From Pteria penguin (lineage: Eukaryota > Mollusca > Bivalvia > Pterioida > Pteriidae), in assembly GCA_035048485.1 (NCBI GenBank), contig CM068587.1, positions 51,327,501 to 51,391,500 of the forward strand: a DNA stretch of 64,000 nucleotides, read 5' to 3'. The notes beneath the pieces are model-generated. The model saw nothing but the letters and a program-made list of their open reading frames with translations. It was not told the DNA's origin and did not search any database. The first letter of the stretch is position 1, and each line of letters opens with the position of its first letter. This document shows, in pieces, positions 1 through 37,145 of this stretch. The translations under genes were made by a program, and so were the position numbers.

Positions 1-25813
<25,813 letters not shown>

Positions 25814-25876
25814 TTTGATAGGTGGTGAAGAGTCAAACTACGGTTTTGGTGTCATTATTTAATTTCGGTTGTTAAT
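25814..25876 (-). promoter_or_regulatory. LRRC9 5' UTR part with a short uORF
   Basis: A TTTTCAG acceptor ends at 25877, so exon 1 probably starts at 25876 and a non-coding first exon lies upstream; I could not place it. The UTR contains an upstream ATG at 25855-25853 that opens a five-codon ORF (MTPKP) ending at TAG 25840-25838, 25 nt before the main ATG. Whether it is translated is unknown. Confidence 0.5.
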
Positions 25877-26096
25877 CTGAAAACCCAAAAATATACATAC
25901 TAGAGTATACAAATTGATCAAACACAAAAATTCTGCAAATAATGAATATACAAATTTTTCAACCTTCATGAAATTCGGATTTCAAGAATGTTAATATTAT
26001 GCAATAAAAGAAACCGTCAAGGACGGTATGACCAGATTGAAAATGCTAAACGCAAATTGTTGACAACAGACGGACGGACAGACAGACCGACGGACC

Positions 26097-26715
26097 GATT
26101 TTGCCAATTTATAGACTAAAATTGCTTTGCATTAACATTAACAATACATGTATGCAAGTGGTCACCTTAAAGGCAAAAAACAGTGTGTGTTCACTGAAGC
26201 GTAAAGTCAAGGTGAAGGTCACTAAATTTTTGTATTGGTTGGATAGAACATTCATGTAATAAAAAAACTTCCAACTTTGACATAAGTACCCTTTAGGGTA
26301 TGAAAGAAACCAAGCTAAACGCAACTAAAAAACAAAATGTTGACGCCGAGTGGGCGGGCAGAAGGACCGACAGACAGACTGACGGACGGACAGATTTTGC
26401 CAATTCATAGACCGGAATTGCTTTGCAATAACATTAAAAATACATGTATGCAAGTGGTCACCCTAAAGGCAAAAAACAGTGTGTGTTCACTGAAGCGTAA
26501 AGCCAAGGTCAAGGTCACTAAATTTTTGTATTGGTTGGATAGAACATTCAAGTATCTACAAACCTACCAACTTTGATATAAGTACCTTTTAGGGTATGAA
26601 AGAAACCAAGCTAAACACAAATGCTAAATGCAAAATGTTGACACCGTGCAGACAGACGGACGGACAGACAGACGGTTTTTGCCAATTCATAGACCGGAAT
26701 TGCTTTGCAATCTGG
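26097..26715 (+). repeat. tandem ~0.29 kb repeats with GACG/GACAG microsatellite
   Basis: Two near-identical units begin ATTTTGCCAATT at 26097 and 26394; a third, partial unit begins near 26675. Each includes CAGTGTGTGTTCACTGAAGC, AAGGTCAAGGTCACT and an AGACAGACNGACGG run. Open frames on both strands are repeat by-products. Confidence 0.85.
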
Positions 26716-26734
26716 TCAAAAACGAATGCTAGAT

Positions 26735-27395
26735 GTTTCGGTACAAGGACGTTTCGGTACAAGGATGTTTCGGTACATAAGAAAGACGTCTCGGTACAAT
26801 TAAAGACGTTTCGGTACAATGAAAAGGATGTTTCGGTACATATGTTTCGGTGATTTATTCACTATATTTTAGTCTGTGTGTGACATAAAACAGCAAGTGT
26901 GACTAACCAGAACATGACCTCTTATGGGGTTTTGCCACTGAGATCTTTATCCACAATGGGACAAATAGAGAAGCAGAATAAAGATATGGTTTTAATCAGA
27001 TTGAGATGACGCTTACTCCTATAGACACATGGGTTAACTTTACTGAAGGACGTAGGCCCAAACGTATATGTATAAGTAAACTTCGTCAAGCAATATTTCG
27101 TATCCTCGTTAAAAAGCTCCTTAAGAAACTTTACCTTCGGCATTGTAAACAATTGAGCACTTCAAGAAATTCAAATGCAGTTAACATCCATACAAAAGTC
27201 AAAAAGTCAGCATGGCACAATTCCGTAACACTTTGCTAGTGCTGATCTTTTTACTTTCTTCTTGATAGCTTGTCATAATATCCATTTTAATTTGTTTCTG
27301 TACTGATATTTAGGTACCTGTATCGAAACGACCAAAATCACGTATCGAATCGTCTTTGTACCATGTACCGAAACGACATATTTTTGTGTACCGAA
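26735..27395. mobile_element. candidate foldback element, arms built of GTTTCGGTAC repeats
   Basis: The left arm (26735-26852) is an irregular tandem array of GA(C/T)GTTTCGGTACA. The right side (about 27310-27395) has the reverse complement, e.g. TGTACCGAAACGACAT and TGTACCGAAATGTC. The interior includes an open frame at 27006-27239 with no recognised domain; part of it (TTTACTGAAGGACGTAGGCC) recurs diverged near 56527-56550. Confidence 0.55.
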
Positions 27396-27420
27396 ATGTC
27401 CTGCACCCACAAAAACACCG

Positions 27421-28158
27421 GTGAATCGAAACACCGAAACGGCACCCTAAACACAGAAACGGCAGGGTAAACACCGAAACGGCACTTAATATTGATCAAA
27501 GAAACAAAAGACAACTTTATAATGATAGATATATATATTATACATTCAATGACGAAGTTATATTATGATTTGATGCATATTGACATAGTTATTGCACTTT
27601 CTTTTCCATGCTAATTCAGGCTGTGAAAATGGCCGTCTTCATGTCATGAAGAGTTTTTAGCCAGTATATATTCATTATTCTTATTATTACAAGAAACAAA
27701 GAAAAAAAGTGTGTAAAAATAGCTTATCTTTATTTATTTGTCATAAATGGTAGCAATATGCGTGTACAACGGTGTGATACTTATGACGGCTGCAGTCATA
27801 GTTAGGAAGACTGATGTATGCATCCTTGCGACAAGTAGGCAGATGACTGTGATCAAATGATATGAAACTAATTCTGAATACTCAACAATGATAAATATGC
27901 CAGAATCCTGAACTTGCTGTAATCCAGAGTTGTCCGAATAACTTTAAGCAGTTTATTGAATATCAATCAGAGGAAATTCGGAATATCAAACTTTTTATTT
28001 CGAAGTCAAAATTAAAAAAAAAACAGCATTTCCAATGTTGTTTAGCATATATATTATGGAAATGGGCAAATTCGTCATTATAATGAGTATATAAGTGCCG
28101 TTTCGGTGTTTACCCTGCCGTTTCTGTGTTTAGGTGCCATTTCGGTGTTTCGTTTCAC
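27421..28158. mobile_element. foldback/TIR element with ~66-bp composite inverted repeats
   Basis: The left arm 27421-27487 contains CACCGAAACGGCA three times in variant form. The right arm 28093-28158 is its reverse complement (AAGTGCCGTTTCGGTGTTTA...) with about two differences. The interior is AT-rich and non-coding. It directly abuts the GTTTCGGTAC element on its left. Confidence 0.8.
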
Positions 28159-28817
28159 CCATGCCATCATTTCCTGATCATTTTCGCAATTAAGACACAG
28201 ATTTAGATTCTTACACTTGGTATGTTCCCTTTTGCTACATCAATCTACAGTATGCATCTAGATAATGAAATCGTAACCGTTCTTCCATCTCTGAATCTGT
28301 TTCTGTGTCTGCGTCTTACAAATGTATGTTTAGAATTTCCTCTGACATTTGAGATAGTTTGAATAATATTAATTTCTTATGATTTTTATCTCATAATATC
28401 AATGTTTTATAATGTAATGTGAGGAATAAAAGGAACTGTATTTACAGATTTTAAACAGCTTCAAGATGTTATCTGCAAAAGTAACTGCAGCCAAGTTCAT
28501 TTTCGGAAAAAGCTACACGCAAATTTCCATCAATATTTCAATGTTTATTAACAGCATAAGCAGTATCAACTTCAATGTAAGAAAATAAGGACCAGTAGTT
28601 TGAATACCTTTTAAAATCGGTAAATCATGATTAAATTTAAACAACTTTATTCACTTCTCTTTTGGTAAATCCTTGTTCATGGTGTCCGCCATATTGAAGC
28701 TTTTCTCGATAAGTGATTGGTCAAAGGAAAGTCACATGCTAAAGGTCGTCTCTACGGAAAATCGAAGTACCTTGTTAAATTTTTGGCGCGTTATTTTGAT
28801 TTTACCTGTAATAAATC

Positions 28818-28857
28818 AGAGACATACATAATGATACACACATAATTATGTCTCTGC
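28818..28857. repeat. palindrome with CAGAGACATA/TATGTCTCTG ends
   Basis: A 40-bp imperfect hairpin. The same end sequence occurs in palindromes at 29029-29068 and 29480-29532. Confidence 0.7.
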
Positions 28858-28913
28858 ATATGTGTATATATGTCTGAATGAATGTACTGTAGTAAATTAC
28901 ACATTCAGAAAAA

Positions 28914-28991
28914 AGCCAACAAACAAACAAAAACGTAAGATATATATTCGTGTAACTTACACGAATATATGTTTTTGTTTGTTTGTTGGCT
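28914..28991. repeat. long hairpin (AGCCAACAAACAAACAAAAA arms)
   Basis: Left arm AGCCAACAAACAAACAAAAA continuing to TATTCGTGTAA; the right arm is its reverse complement, with a 7-bp insertion (GTAAGAT) in the left arm. Not coding. Confidence 0.85.
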
Positions 28992-29028
28992 CACCTGAGG
29001 TGTGGCAGATAGAGAGAAGCCGCCAGGG

Positions 29029-29068
29029 CAGAGACATATATACACATATATGTGTATTTATGTCTCTG
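29029..29068. repeat. palindrome with CAGAGACATA/TATGTCTCTG ends
   Basis: CAGAGACATATATACACATA followed by its near-perfect inverted copy. Second of three palindromes with these ends. Confidence 0.7.
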
Positions 29069-29479
29069 GCCAGGGCATGCCTTTCTTATTATCCAAAATC
29101 AGGGGTCTAGATCTAGATTATATCGTCCCTGTCCATTTTTATTCAAAATGTTAAACATTACTCACACAAGAGGGCAAAGAAACAGTATACACTTTTCACT
29201 TACAGACCGGCTCATTTACTGTGCACAATTCATCGGTACTGATGATAACTATCCTAATATATCATTCAAGTTTTTTTATCATTCAACATGTTCATCATAA
29301 GGAAAAAGAGATATAGGTTTTAAGCAATGAACTTATTCAAAATTATTTCTTTTTTTTAGAATTTCATACCTATCGTAAAATGTTACTAAATTATCGTTTT
29401 TCGCAAAGATATTATGATGTTTTTTCCATATTGTACAGTTGTCCCTGTTCAAAATGATTAAATATTATAATATATAATA

Positions 29480-29532
29480 GGAGACACATATGCACATACA
29501 TGTATATACATGTATACATGTTTATGTCTCTG
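29480..29532. repeat. palindrome with GGAGACACATA/TATGTCTCTG ends
   Basis: Third palindrome of the set, with several ACATGTATA repeats in the centre. Confidence 0.6.
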
Positions 29533-29569
29533 ATATTTTCTATCCTCAAGTTTTGTCGATTTATTAGTA

Positions 29570-29650
29570 TCAATAATTTGTGATGCTTGCGACCTGACCA
29601 TCCTTTTTTAAAAACCCTCTAAGTTCAGCCACATCCTTCAGACCATCATC
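29570..29650 (-). CDS. candidate terminal exon of an unidentified gene
   Basis: Minus strand: a TTTTCAG acceptor is followed by 26 open codons (DDGLKDVAELRGFLKKDGQV and six more) and TGA at 29572-29570. An AATAAA signal lies five bases further on (29565-29560). The composition looks protein-like and the acceptor, stop and poly(A) signal are correctly ordered. I could not find an upstream exon; the phase would be 0 if the shown frame is right. It could be a chance frame. Confidence 0.3.
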   Translation of the reverse strand, partial: DDGLKDVAELRGFLKKDGQVASITNY

Positions 29651-29846
29651 CTGAAAACTCAAAAATTACTATCATTACCATTATTTTTGTAATCTATTAC
29701 TATGTTACACCCATGGCCGGAGATAATTGAATGTCTCTATCCCAAATAAAAGATAGATTCACCACTAGATGCAATTTCGAGATATTTAACTTTTTATTTA
29801 CTTGTTTATTATTTATTTATTTATTTATCTATTTATTTATTTACCG

Positions 29847-29955
<109 letters not shown>

Positions 29956-30087
29956 TTATTTTCATTATTTTTTATTTAACTTCATATTTATTTAATTATT
30001 CCTTTGTTATTTATTTTGTTTATTCCGTTTGTTATTTATCTATCTATCTGCTTATTTTGTTTTTAGTATTTAAATATGAATGGCAAT

Positions 30088-30410
30088 AGATAGTTTTCGA
30101 ATGCATTTAATTTAACTGGAATTACTTCCCTTTTCCGCCATCTTGGAGGTATATGACTTAAGATTTGTGCATAAACCAACTATGTGTGTAAGGAATTTCT
30201 CCAAAATAAGGATGCGTCTTGAAATTTTACAATTGTTATGCAGTAATAAATCCATTGAACAACGTCAAAATGTTTTCAGAGGAGTGAAAATATAAACAAC
30301 TTTCTAAAAGACATTCAATATGAATATGAAGCAAAAACTCCAGCGTCACATCCATAATGGTGGAAAAGGGAAGTAACTCCAATTAAATTTCATGGACTCG
30401 AAAACTATCT
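30088..30410. mobile_element. foldback MITE, same family as 22941-23309
   Basis: Ends AGATAGTTTTCGA and TCGAAAACTATCT are exact inverted copies. The inner arms GGAATTACTTCCCTTTTCCG+CCAT and ATGGTGGAAAAGGGAAGTAA+CTCC pair as well. Interior AT-rich, non-coding. It lies about 350 bp upstream of the C1q gene. Confidence 0.82.
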
Positions 30411-30765
30411 ATAATCTTGTAACATTTTAAAAGAAAACACGATAGCTTGATGATTAGAAAGCGATAGTGCCCACGTCCATGCCATAGAAACAAAACTGTA
30501 TATAATTACTGCCCTGGACATCAAGCCCGTGCAACCGAAATATCGCGATAGTTTGAATGTTCTAAAGATACGGCGATGAATTTGTTATTTACGTAATCGG
30601 AACAACTTAGGCGTATCTAAAATTTACACACTTGACACATCGGCGATATTATTTGTAAACCTGTGTGGTCCTTTTTTACATTTCGAGTTATCGAAGTTCG
30701 ACTTTACTAAATAAATGGAACAACGTTAAAGATAAGATGACATACATATAGAAATATTCACATTT

Positions 30766-32225
30766 ATGATTATGGCGGCCATGAATTTCCGTTTGATTGT
30801 GTTGTGTTTCTGTTTTCACCGACAAATTTTGTCATCAGAGGTAGAACAAAAAGATGTGACTATGTTGAAGAAACTGGAACTAGAATTGAAAAATGTGAAA
30901 GCAGAGAACAGTGAACTGAAAGCAGAGGTATGGAAGATCAGCCAGGAAAACACAGAAATCAGAACGTCACTGAAAAATATGGAGCACAGACTCGAATCTC
31001 TCCTAACCAAAACCGTGATAGAAAACCCGTTACCTATAATTAGTCAGATACATAATGAAAATAGACAGGATAAGTACAGTAATTCGAAAGGAACTCATAG
31101 CAATGCTGCTAATGGTGGTAAGATTTTTTGTATTCAAGTATTGAATGTTCAAATATTGGGGTTTTCTTTTGTTTCTTTTTGTTTTGTTTTGTTTGCTTTT
31201 GAGTTTTCTTTTTTGTTTTTGTTTGTTTTCTTTGGGGGGGGGTTGTTTGTTTTGTTGTTGTTGTTGTTTTTTTTTTTTTTTTTTTTTTTTTGGTTTTTTA
31301 ATTTTTTTTTTTATTTTGTTTTGTTTTGTTTTGAATTATTTCATCACTGTATAGGGTAGTCCAACTTAAAGTAGCCCTCCTTAGCATGTTGAACTGAAGG
31401 TCACCACAGACTTAATGTGGGTATGGACAAATATTTGGTCAGTAGAAATTAAGTTTCAAATGTCCAATAGAGGGTTCTTCTGCTAGATTCGCCCCTGATT
31501 TATAAGACGCGCGTTTTGTGGATAATATCGTCGCATGAAGCGATAGTGTTTACCTTGTTTTGTATGAGTAATAGCAGTAACGGAAACAGCCAAGTTGGAA
31601 AGGGGGAGGGGGAAACCAGAGATTGGACTATTCAGTATAGCTGAGTGGAGCCCGGTGTATAAAACAACACATATAAAGGACGTAGGAGAAGGGGACAGGG
31701 GATGAACACCTATTTCTACTAACATAACATCACTAATAATACTGAATTTCTAACATCGGTAACATTGCATTTTCAGCACATCGAGCGTTGAGAGCATCTG
31801 TCCCATCAAATCCCATAGGACACGACGCAGTAGGTTTTATGGCTTACGTCACACAGGCAAAACAGTATCTTCAAATCCATCAGACCGTGGAGTTTGAATC
31901 CGTGGTCACCAATGTTGGTTCTGCCTACCACGCCAACACTAGCGTATTTATAGCGCCTACAGACGGTCTCTACTTCTTTTCCGTTACCATTCTCAGCTTT
32001 CAGAGGGAAGACATCGAAACGGAGATTGTACATAACGGTGTCGGAGTGGCGTACACGTACTCAGGTGGGGAAACGATGTACGGATCGGGAACCACTTCCG
32101 CCGTACTTCGGCTTAAAGCATTTGATGACGTTTGGATTCGAATACTCAACGTAAAAGTGATAAATAACGGCAATATTCGGGTGTTCAGCCAATGGTCCTC
32201 TTTTTGTGGATATAAAATACAGTAA
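30766..32225 (+). CDS. secreted coiled-coil C1q-domain protein (two exons)
   Basis: Exon 1 is 30766-31117 (GTAAGA donor), exon 2 is 31777-32225 (TTTTCAG acceptor, TAA stop), phase 1; 266 residues from the first ATG. ATGs at 30772 and 30781 are also possible; the one at 30781 gives the neatest signal peptide (MNFRLIVLCFCFHRQILSSE). Residues ~30-85 form a coiled coil rich in Leu/Glu/Lys heptads. Exon 2 is one complete C1q/TNF-like jelly roll: GFMAYVTQ, VFIAPTDGLYFFSVTIL, SGTTSAVLRLKAFDDVWIRI and a final FCGYKI. No collagen stretch is present. Such C1qDC proteins are greatly expanded in bivalves, where many act as secreted pattern-recognition lectins. Binding specificity cannot be read here. Confidence 0.93.
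31151..31341 (+). repeat. T/G-rich simple repeat in the C1q intron
   Basis: Runs of GTTTT, TTGTTG, a G8 tract and a ~28-nt T tract. The open frames across it are low-complexity only. Confidence 0.9.
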
Positions 32226-32238
32226 AAACAATAAGTGC

Positions 32239-32262
32239 AATAAATGCATTAACGAGAATAAA
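32239..32262 (+). terminator. poly(A) signals of the C1q gene
   Basis: Two AATAAA hexamers at 32239-32244 and 32257-32262, 14-37 nt after the stop codon. Confidence 0.75.
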
Positions 32263-32313
32263 TTCCTTCATTCCTTCATTTTAATTTTAAGTGCTTGCTT
32301 GAAGATGTATGTG

Positions 32314-32464
<151 letters not shown>

Positions 32465-33424
32465 TTTGTTTCGAATAAACTTCTATCTGTGTTTTAAAAG
32501 TACCTTTTTTTATCAAGTTATTATACCAGACCGGGAAAGGGTACTCAGAGATGGGCACATTTTCAAGGTCCGTGCGTTTTTATCTTCATATGTATATATG
32601 ACATATGTAATAAAATAGATTATTTACATAATCCTTAAAAGGAGGTTTGAATTTGAAAGTTGAAGTAGTTTTTTTTAAGTATTAAATTAATTTTGTTTTA
32701 TTTCAAAGTCACTAGTAAATTTACCAAATACTTATATTCAGTGGTTATAGGGACTGATGATTAATTTAAGTCTGATCCATCAAAATTTGAAGTTTCTACC
32801 CAACTGAAAGAATAATTTTGAAAGTTTTTAACATGTATAGGTGTGAGGTTTAGAGCATCATTGTTTTATTTGATCAGTTTGTTTTGCACAATAAACTCGG
32901 TCCAAAGAGGCTTGCCAGACACTAAAGCGCCTTCCCTGGGACCAACTTCTCGTATACATTTATATTAAACTTCCATTACTTTCTAGAAATTGAAAATTAC
33001 ACACGCGGTTGAATCCACTCTGTGTTCTCACGAAAAGTTCATAACGAAAAATTTGAATTCGGATATTTAACGTTCAAAATTGTACTAAGACTATTTGTGG
33101 AAAGGATTTGGAATCACTAGATTTGTATCTTATAATTATCATTTACCTAATATCATTAATATTCTTTCTTTATGTAGTAATAGCGAAAGGAGAGGGGTTG
33201 ACTTTAAATGTATAGGTATCACCAGATATGTAGCCAGAATGGGGTACACTTTTACGGCAATCCATATCAATGTGTATTTTACACTAAAGTATATATTAGT
33301 GGGTATTCATTTAATAAAAGAATACACATATATATCAATAGGTAAACCGTAGGTGTAGATCAAAGGAGAAGACATATTTGCTACATGTCCAGTATATGAG
33401 ACGGTATGGTTTCAAACTCAAACT

Positions 33425-33695
33425 GTAGGCCAGTGGATGATGTGCTCGTCTCGTGAACGGGAGGCCCGGGTTCGACTCCTGTCATAGGTGCACCGGTATC
33501 CTGTCTTTCGGATGAGACAGCAAAAACGAGGTCCCCGAGTCACGGTAGGCGTGGCACGTAAGATATCCCCCATCGCTTTGGGTAGATCCGTTGCAAAGGT
33601 ATACATTTCCATGTAATGCATCTGTCACCATATACGTGAAATAATCATGGAGTGACGTAAAAAAAATAATCAATCAATCAATCAGTCAATCAAAT
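33425..33695 (+). mobile_element. tRNA-derived SINE (full length)
   Basis: Head TAGGCCAGTGGATGATGTGC with B box GGGTTCGACTCC, body with CTGTCTTTCGGATGAGACAG and CGAGGTCCCCGAGTCACGGT, and a CAATCAATCAATCA tail. This plus-orientation copy gives the reference order for the family. Confidence 0.85.
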
Positions 33696-33761
33696 CTCTG
33701 CCCAATATATGAATAATTAGGGTGGTAACGACTCCAGCCGCACATCCGTTCTCAAAAATCA

Positions 33762-33815
33762 AGTTAACATCCCAGTCGTGATAGTAAATAACGGCAGTAT
33801 TCTGGTATGGAAGGA
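33762..33815 (+). pseudogene. possible C1q exon remnant
   Basis: GTGATAGTAAATAACGGCAG+TATTCTGGT resembles the C1q exon 2 segment GTGATAAATAACGGCAATAT+TCGGGT at 32157-32182, with a 3-bp insertion. Only ~30 bp are clearly alike, so this may be chance. Confidence 0.25.
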
Positions 33816-34009
33816 ATGCGATGTGTCATCAGAAAAGCATTCAGAAGATTCACAGGAAGGCTTGGATTATTATGATCCTCGACCTGGATTGAAACCTAGT
33901 TTTGAGAAAAATAGCAGACTACAGCGAATTTGAGCACAACGCTCTTAAACCGTACACAAGGGTTACCGATACCCCAATCTCTCATACAAAGGGTGCTACG
34001 TTACTTACC

Positions 34010-34017
34010 GCTCCCCC

Positions 34018-34051
<34 letters not shown>

Positions 34052-34073
34052 ACCCCCCCCCCCCCCCCCCCCC

Positions 34074-34143
<70 letters not shown>
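34010..34143 (+). repeat. ~130-nt poly-C tract
   Basis: Almost pure C with single A and GG interruptions; poly-G on the minus strand. Encodes spurious poly-proline frames. Confidence 0.97.
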
Positions 34144-34145
<2 letters not shown>

Positions 34146-34980
34146 TGTTATCGGCTTGAAGCTGCTTTTCACAAGATTCTCGTAAAACTGGGAAAATCCC
34201 TTTTAATGGTATAATAGATTTTAGACATCAAATAGCATTTTAATTGATAGGCTTTTACATTTGGCACGCCATGTAAGTCACTTATACCATCAAATGGGAT
34301 TTTCCCCATATTTTCAAGAATCTTGTAAAACAGGTTCGAGTCGATAATAGAGGCAAAAAGCAGAGAGTAGTGTAGCGCCCTATGTACAAGAGATTGACCG
34401 ATACCCCTGGTAAACTTTTTAAAACTTCAACTATAAAAAATGTGTACTTAGCTTTAGATTTATGCAGTAACTATTAATTGAAACTTAAGTACACTTCAAT
34501 ATCTGTAAAATAATTTCTTTATTTTGCCGATTTAGTCGTATTTAGTTTTTTCCCCTCACCTATATAAATGCTCAACATGTGCTGGATGATTCGAATAGTT
34601 CACTTGCAGTAGGGCGTTCTCGCAATCAGGTATAGTACATACCATGCCAAGCCTACATTTGTGTCATGATTCACTTTTTTAAATCTATACGGGAAGGGAT
34701 TTTAATACCCGAACAAAGCAAATCCATAAACAAATACATGCCACTTCTTTATACCCCAGCAATATGCTATATACATGTATATAGAAATGACGTATGTTCC
34801 AGTAAAATTCGAACCTGCAACCATGTCCGAAAACAGCTATACCCGCTGTCCGATGCATCAATCTGATAGGGATTGTCTTTTGCAAGGACTTATAAGTCTT
34901 TGTCTTTAGTAACACCTTTCATGAAATACGTAAAAACCACACAACATAGTTTTACAAAAGTATATATCATTTAATTGATG

Positions 34981-34986
34981 TTTATT
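34981..34986 (-). terminator. poly(A) signal of gene A
   Basis: AATAAA on the minus strand, 34 nt after the stop codon of gene A. Confidence 0.75.
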
Positions 34987-35019
34987 GAATACATGTCAGA
35001 AAGAAAAAGCTGATTGAAT

Positions 35020-35039
35020 TTACTGCAATGATATAGAAG

Positions 35040-35099
<60 letters not shown>

Positions 35100-37079
35100 T
35101 AGCATCATCATCATTGTTGTCGTCGTCGTCATCATCAATATTTTCATCAATATCGTTTAGTACAATTTCTGGAAATTCATCAGCACTGCCTACGTTGATA
35201 AGAAGCTCTTGCAAAGTTTCCAGTTTTTCGGGTGTGAGGCAAAAGCAACCTTTTGCTGCCAATTTTTCATTCCGTCTGTTTATGCGTTGTTGTTTTCTTT
35301 CAATCCATTTAGCCTTTCTACCGGAAGTGACATCATCGTCAGTTCCGTTAACCATCTGTTCTCTCCTCTCCATTCGGCGTTGTTTTCTCGCTAACCATTT
35401 CGCTTTCTTGCGAGCTAAAATATCATCTATACTCCCGTTTACCATTATCCCTTTCTGTTCAAGTCGACGTTGCTTCTTGGCCAACCATTTTGCCATTTTT
35501 TGGGCCATGACGTCATCATCCATTACACCATTATTCATCTGTCTTCTCTTTTCCATTCGTTGTTGTTTCTTGGCGATCCATTTTGCTTTTTTACGAGCAA
35601 TGAAGTCATCCACAGTTGTGCCATTCATCTGTTTTCTTCTTTCCATGCGACGCTGTTTTCTCGCTAGCCACTTCGCCCGTCGACGTGATATGACGTCATC
35701 ATCTGCCGTACCAGTCATTCTTAGTCGATGAGGAAAATCTGCAGATGTATCATTAGCGGAATTGTCATCGACATCTGTACCCCTGAAAATGATAATTATA
35801 ACAAATTAATTACGGATAAAATAATTTTTCAAATAATAGTTAAACTTTTACAAATTTGTAATATATCTCAATAACTCAATATAAATATATAATGCACGAA
35901 AGTAGGCGTGTAATTTGGGGGGGGGGAGTAGGGAGGGGGTCGGAATGCGGAAAAAATATCACCAACGTTTGGCAGGTAGACATTTTGGTCCATCCAGGAA
36001 TCGAACCCAGATAACAAGCAGAAGGGGATGTTTTCGTATAATACATTATTTCACTCACTGTAGTAATAGTTTGTATTAGTAGTAGTATATATAGTAGTAG
36101 TTTGATAGTAATGAAAAGTGATCACATGACTACCGGTAGTTATAAATAAGACAACTGCATGTGCGAGGAAGTGCAGAACAGGGCCTCATTCAACACGGTC
36201 GTGACTGTAAATTCATTCATACACACGTGTATGAAAATAATTTAGTTATTAACTCAAATATGTCGTAAATAACATCCAGTTCTTTGAATATTTATTTTCT
36301 GATTTAGTGATGTGCATGTACATGTACATAAAATGAATTTTTGAATAATATGCACATTTCGTTGGCACAAATGAAACTTATATCTATCATTAAAAGTAAT
36401 GAATATATCGTTACTACAAATGTATAATAAAAACTTTATGCCCATATATGGATATATTTGGTCTGTAAAAGTTAAAACCTGTATTGTCTGATATGATACT
36501 ACATATAAAAGATAGAATAAGTACGATTTATCGAATAAAATGTAATAGGGTATATGCAGGTAATTGAAAGTTTTTTCTTTAACAATACTTTAGCATGAAT
36601 ATATCGGGAATCAATACAGGGTTGGGCCTTTATTGGCAAAAATTCCGATTCCTTTGCTGAAAGTAAAGCAGTGGAAAATCGAGCCACCTTCCTCCTCCCT
36701 CTTTCTCATTATCACATCAAAAGCAAATAACTCATTGGAGCTAAATGTTGCATTGGAAAATCATTGATTTACATGATGTTACAGGCTTTGCAAAGTGAAT
36801 TTTAGATAAACTTATAGACGAAATGCATTATCGTTGATAAACAGGAATATGAGCTTTTACCATGAATTCCATTACAATTTACAATGCATTGCTCCCCTAT
36901 CATAATATTATTAACATGCTAGATACTTACCTATTCTGCTTCTGCAGCTCAAATTTCTTCCTCCATCTATCTTCCTTTCTCATCATTCTGTCCATACGTC
37001 CTCTGCCTCTCGGAACGGCTTCGGACATCACCACCATTGCTAGGACAGCCAAGCACATGAATACGACTTTAGTAGCCAT
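35020..37079 (-). CDS. gene A: secreted basic-repeat protein with poly-Asp tail
   Basis: Exon 1 is 37079-36931 (AG|GTAAGT), exon 2 is 35782-35020 (TTTTCAG acceptor, TAA), phase 2; 303 residues. Residues 1-20 form a signal peptide (ATKVVFMCLAVLAMVVMSEA), followed by an Arg/Lys-rich stretch. Residues ~72-225 hold five ~30-residue units, each an acidic linker with an N-glycosylation sequon in several copies (NGT, NGS), then a strongly basic, Trp-containing helix such as ARKKAKWIAKKQQRMEKRRQ. Next come GCFCLTPEKLETLQELLIN and an acidic tail of about 20 consecutive Asp ending in ASISLQ. Basic RR/KR pairs could be protease sites. Gene B is a clear paralogue with the same exon plan. No family is recognised. 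Adhesive, biomineral or peptide-precursor roles are guesses from composition only. Confidence 0.87.
35041..35098 (+). repeat. (ATC)n coding microsatellite (poly-Asp of gene A)
   Basis: About 19 ATC units on the plus strand, read as GAT (Asp) in gene A. Expected to vary in length between alleles. Confidence 0.97.
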
Positions 37080-37089
37080 CTTCGTTGTT

Positions 37090-37145
37090 TGGAGTTTAGC
37101 AGGGAGATGCCTCCGTATTTATAGCCAGCAGTGACGTATGTTCGG
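37090..37145 (-). promoter_or_regulatory. core promoter of gene A
   Basis: On the minus strand: TACGTCA (37138-37132), then TATAAATA (37123-37116), then the ATG at 37079. The 5' UTR is predicted to be only about 10-15 nt. The block is nearly identical to the promoter of gene B. Confidence 0.8.

Noticed and set aside
33902..34214. Poly-proline open frames
   Set aside because: Translation of the poly-C tract.
35114..35731. 205-codon plus-strand frame opposite gene A
   Set aside because: Antisense shadow (Ser/Phe-rich) of the basic repeats; gene A has splice sites, promoter and paralogue support.
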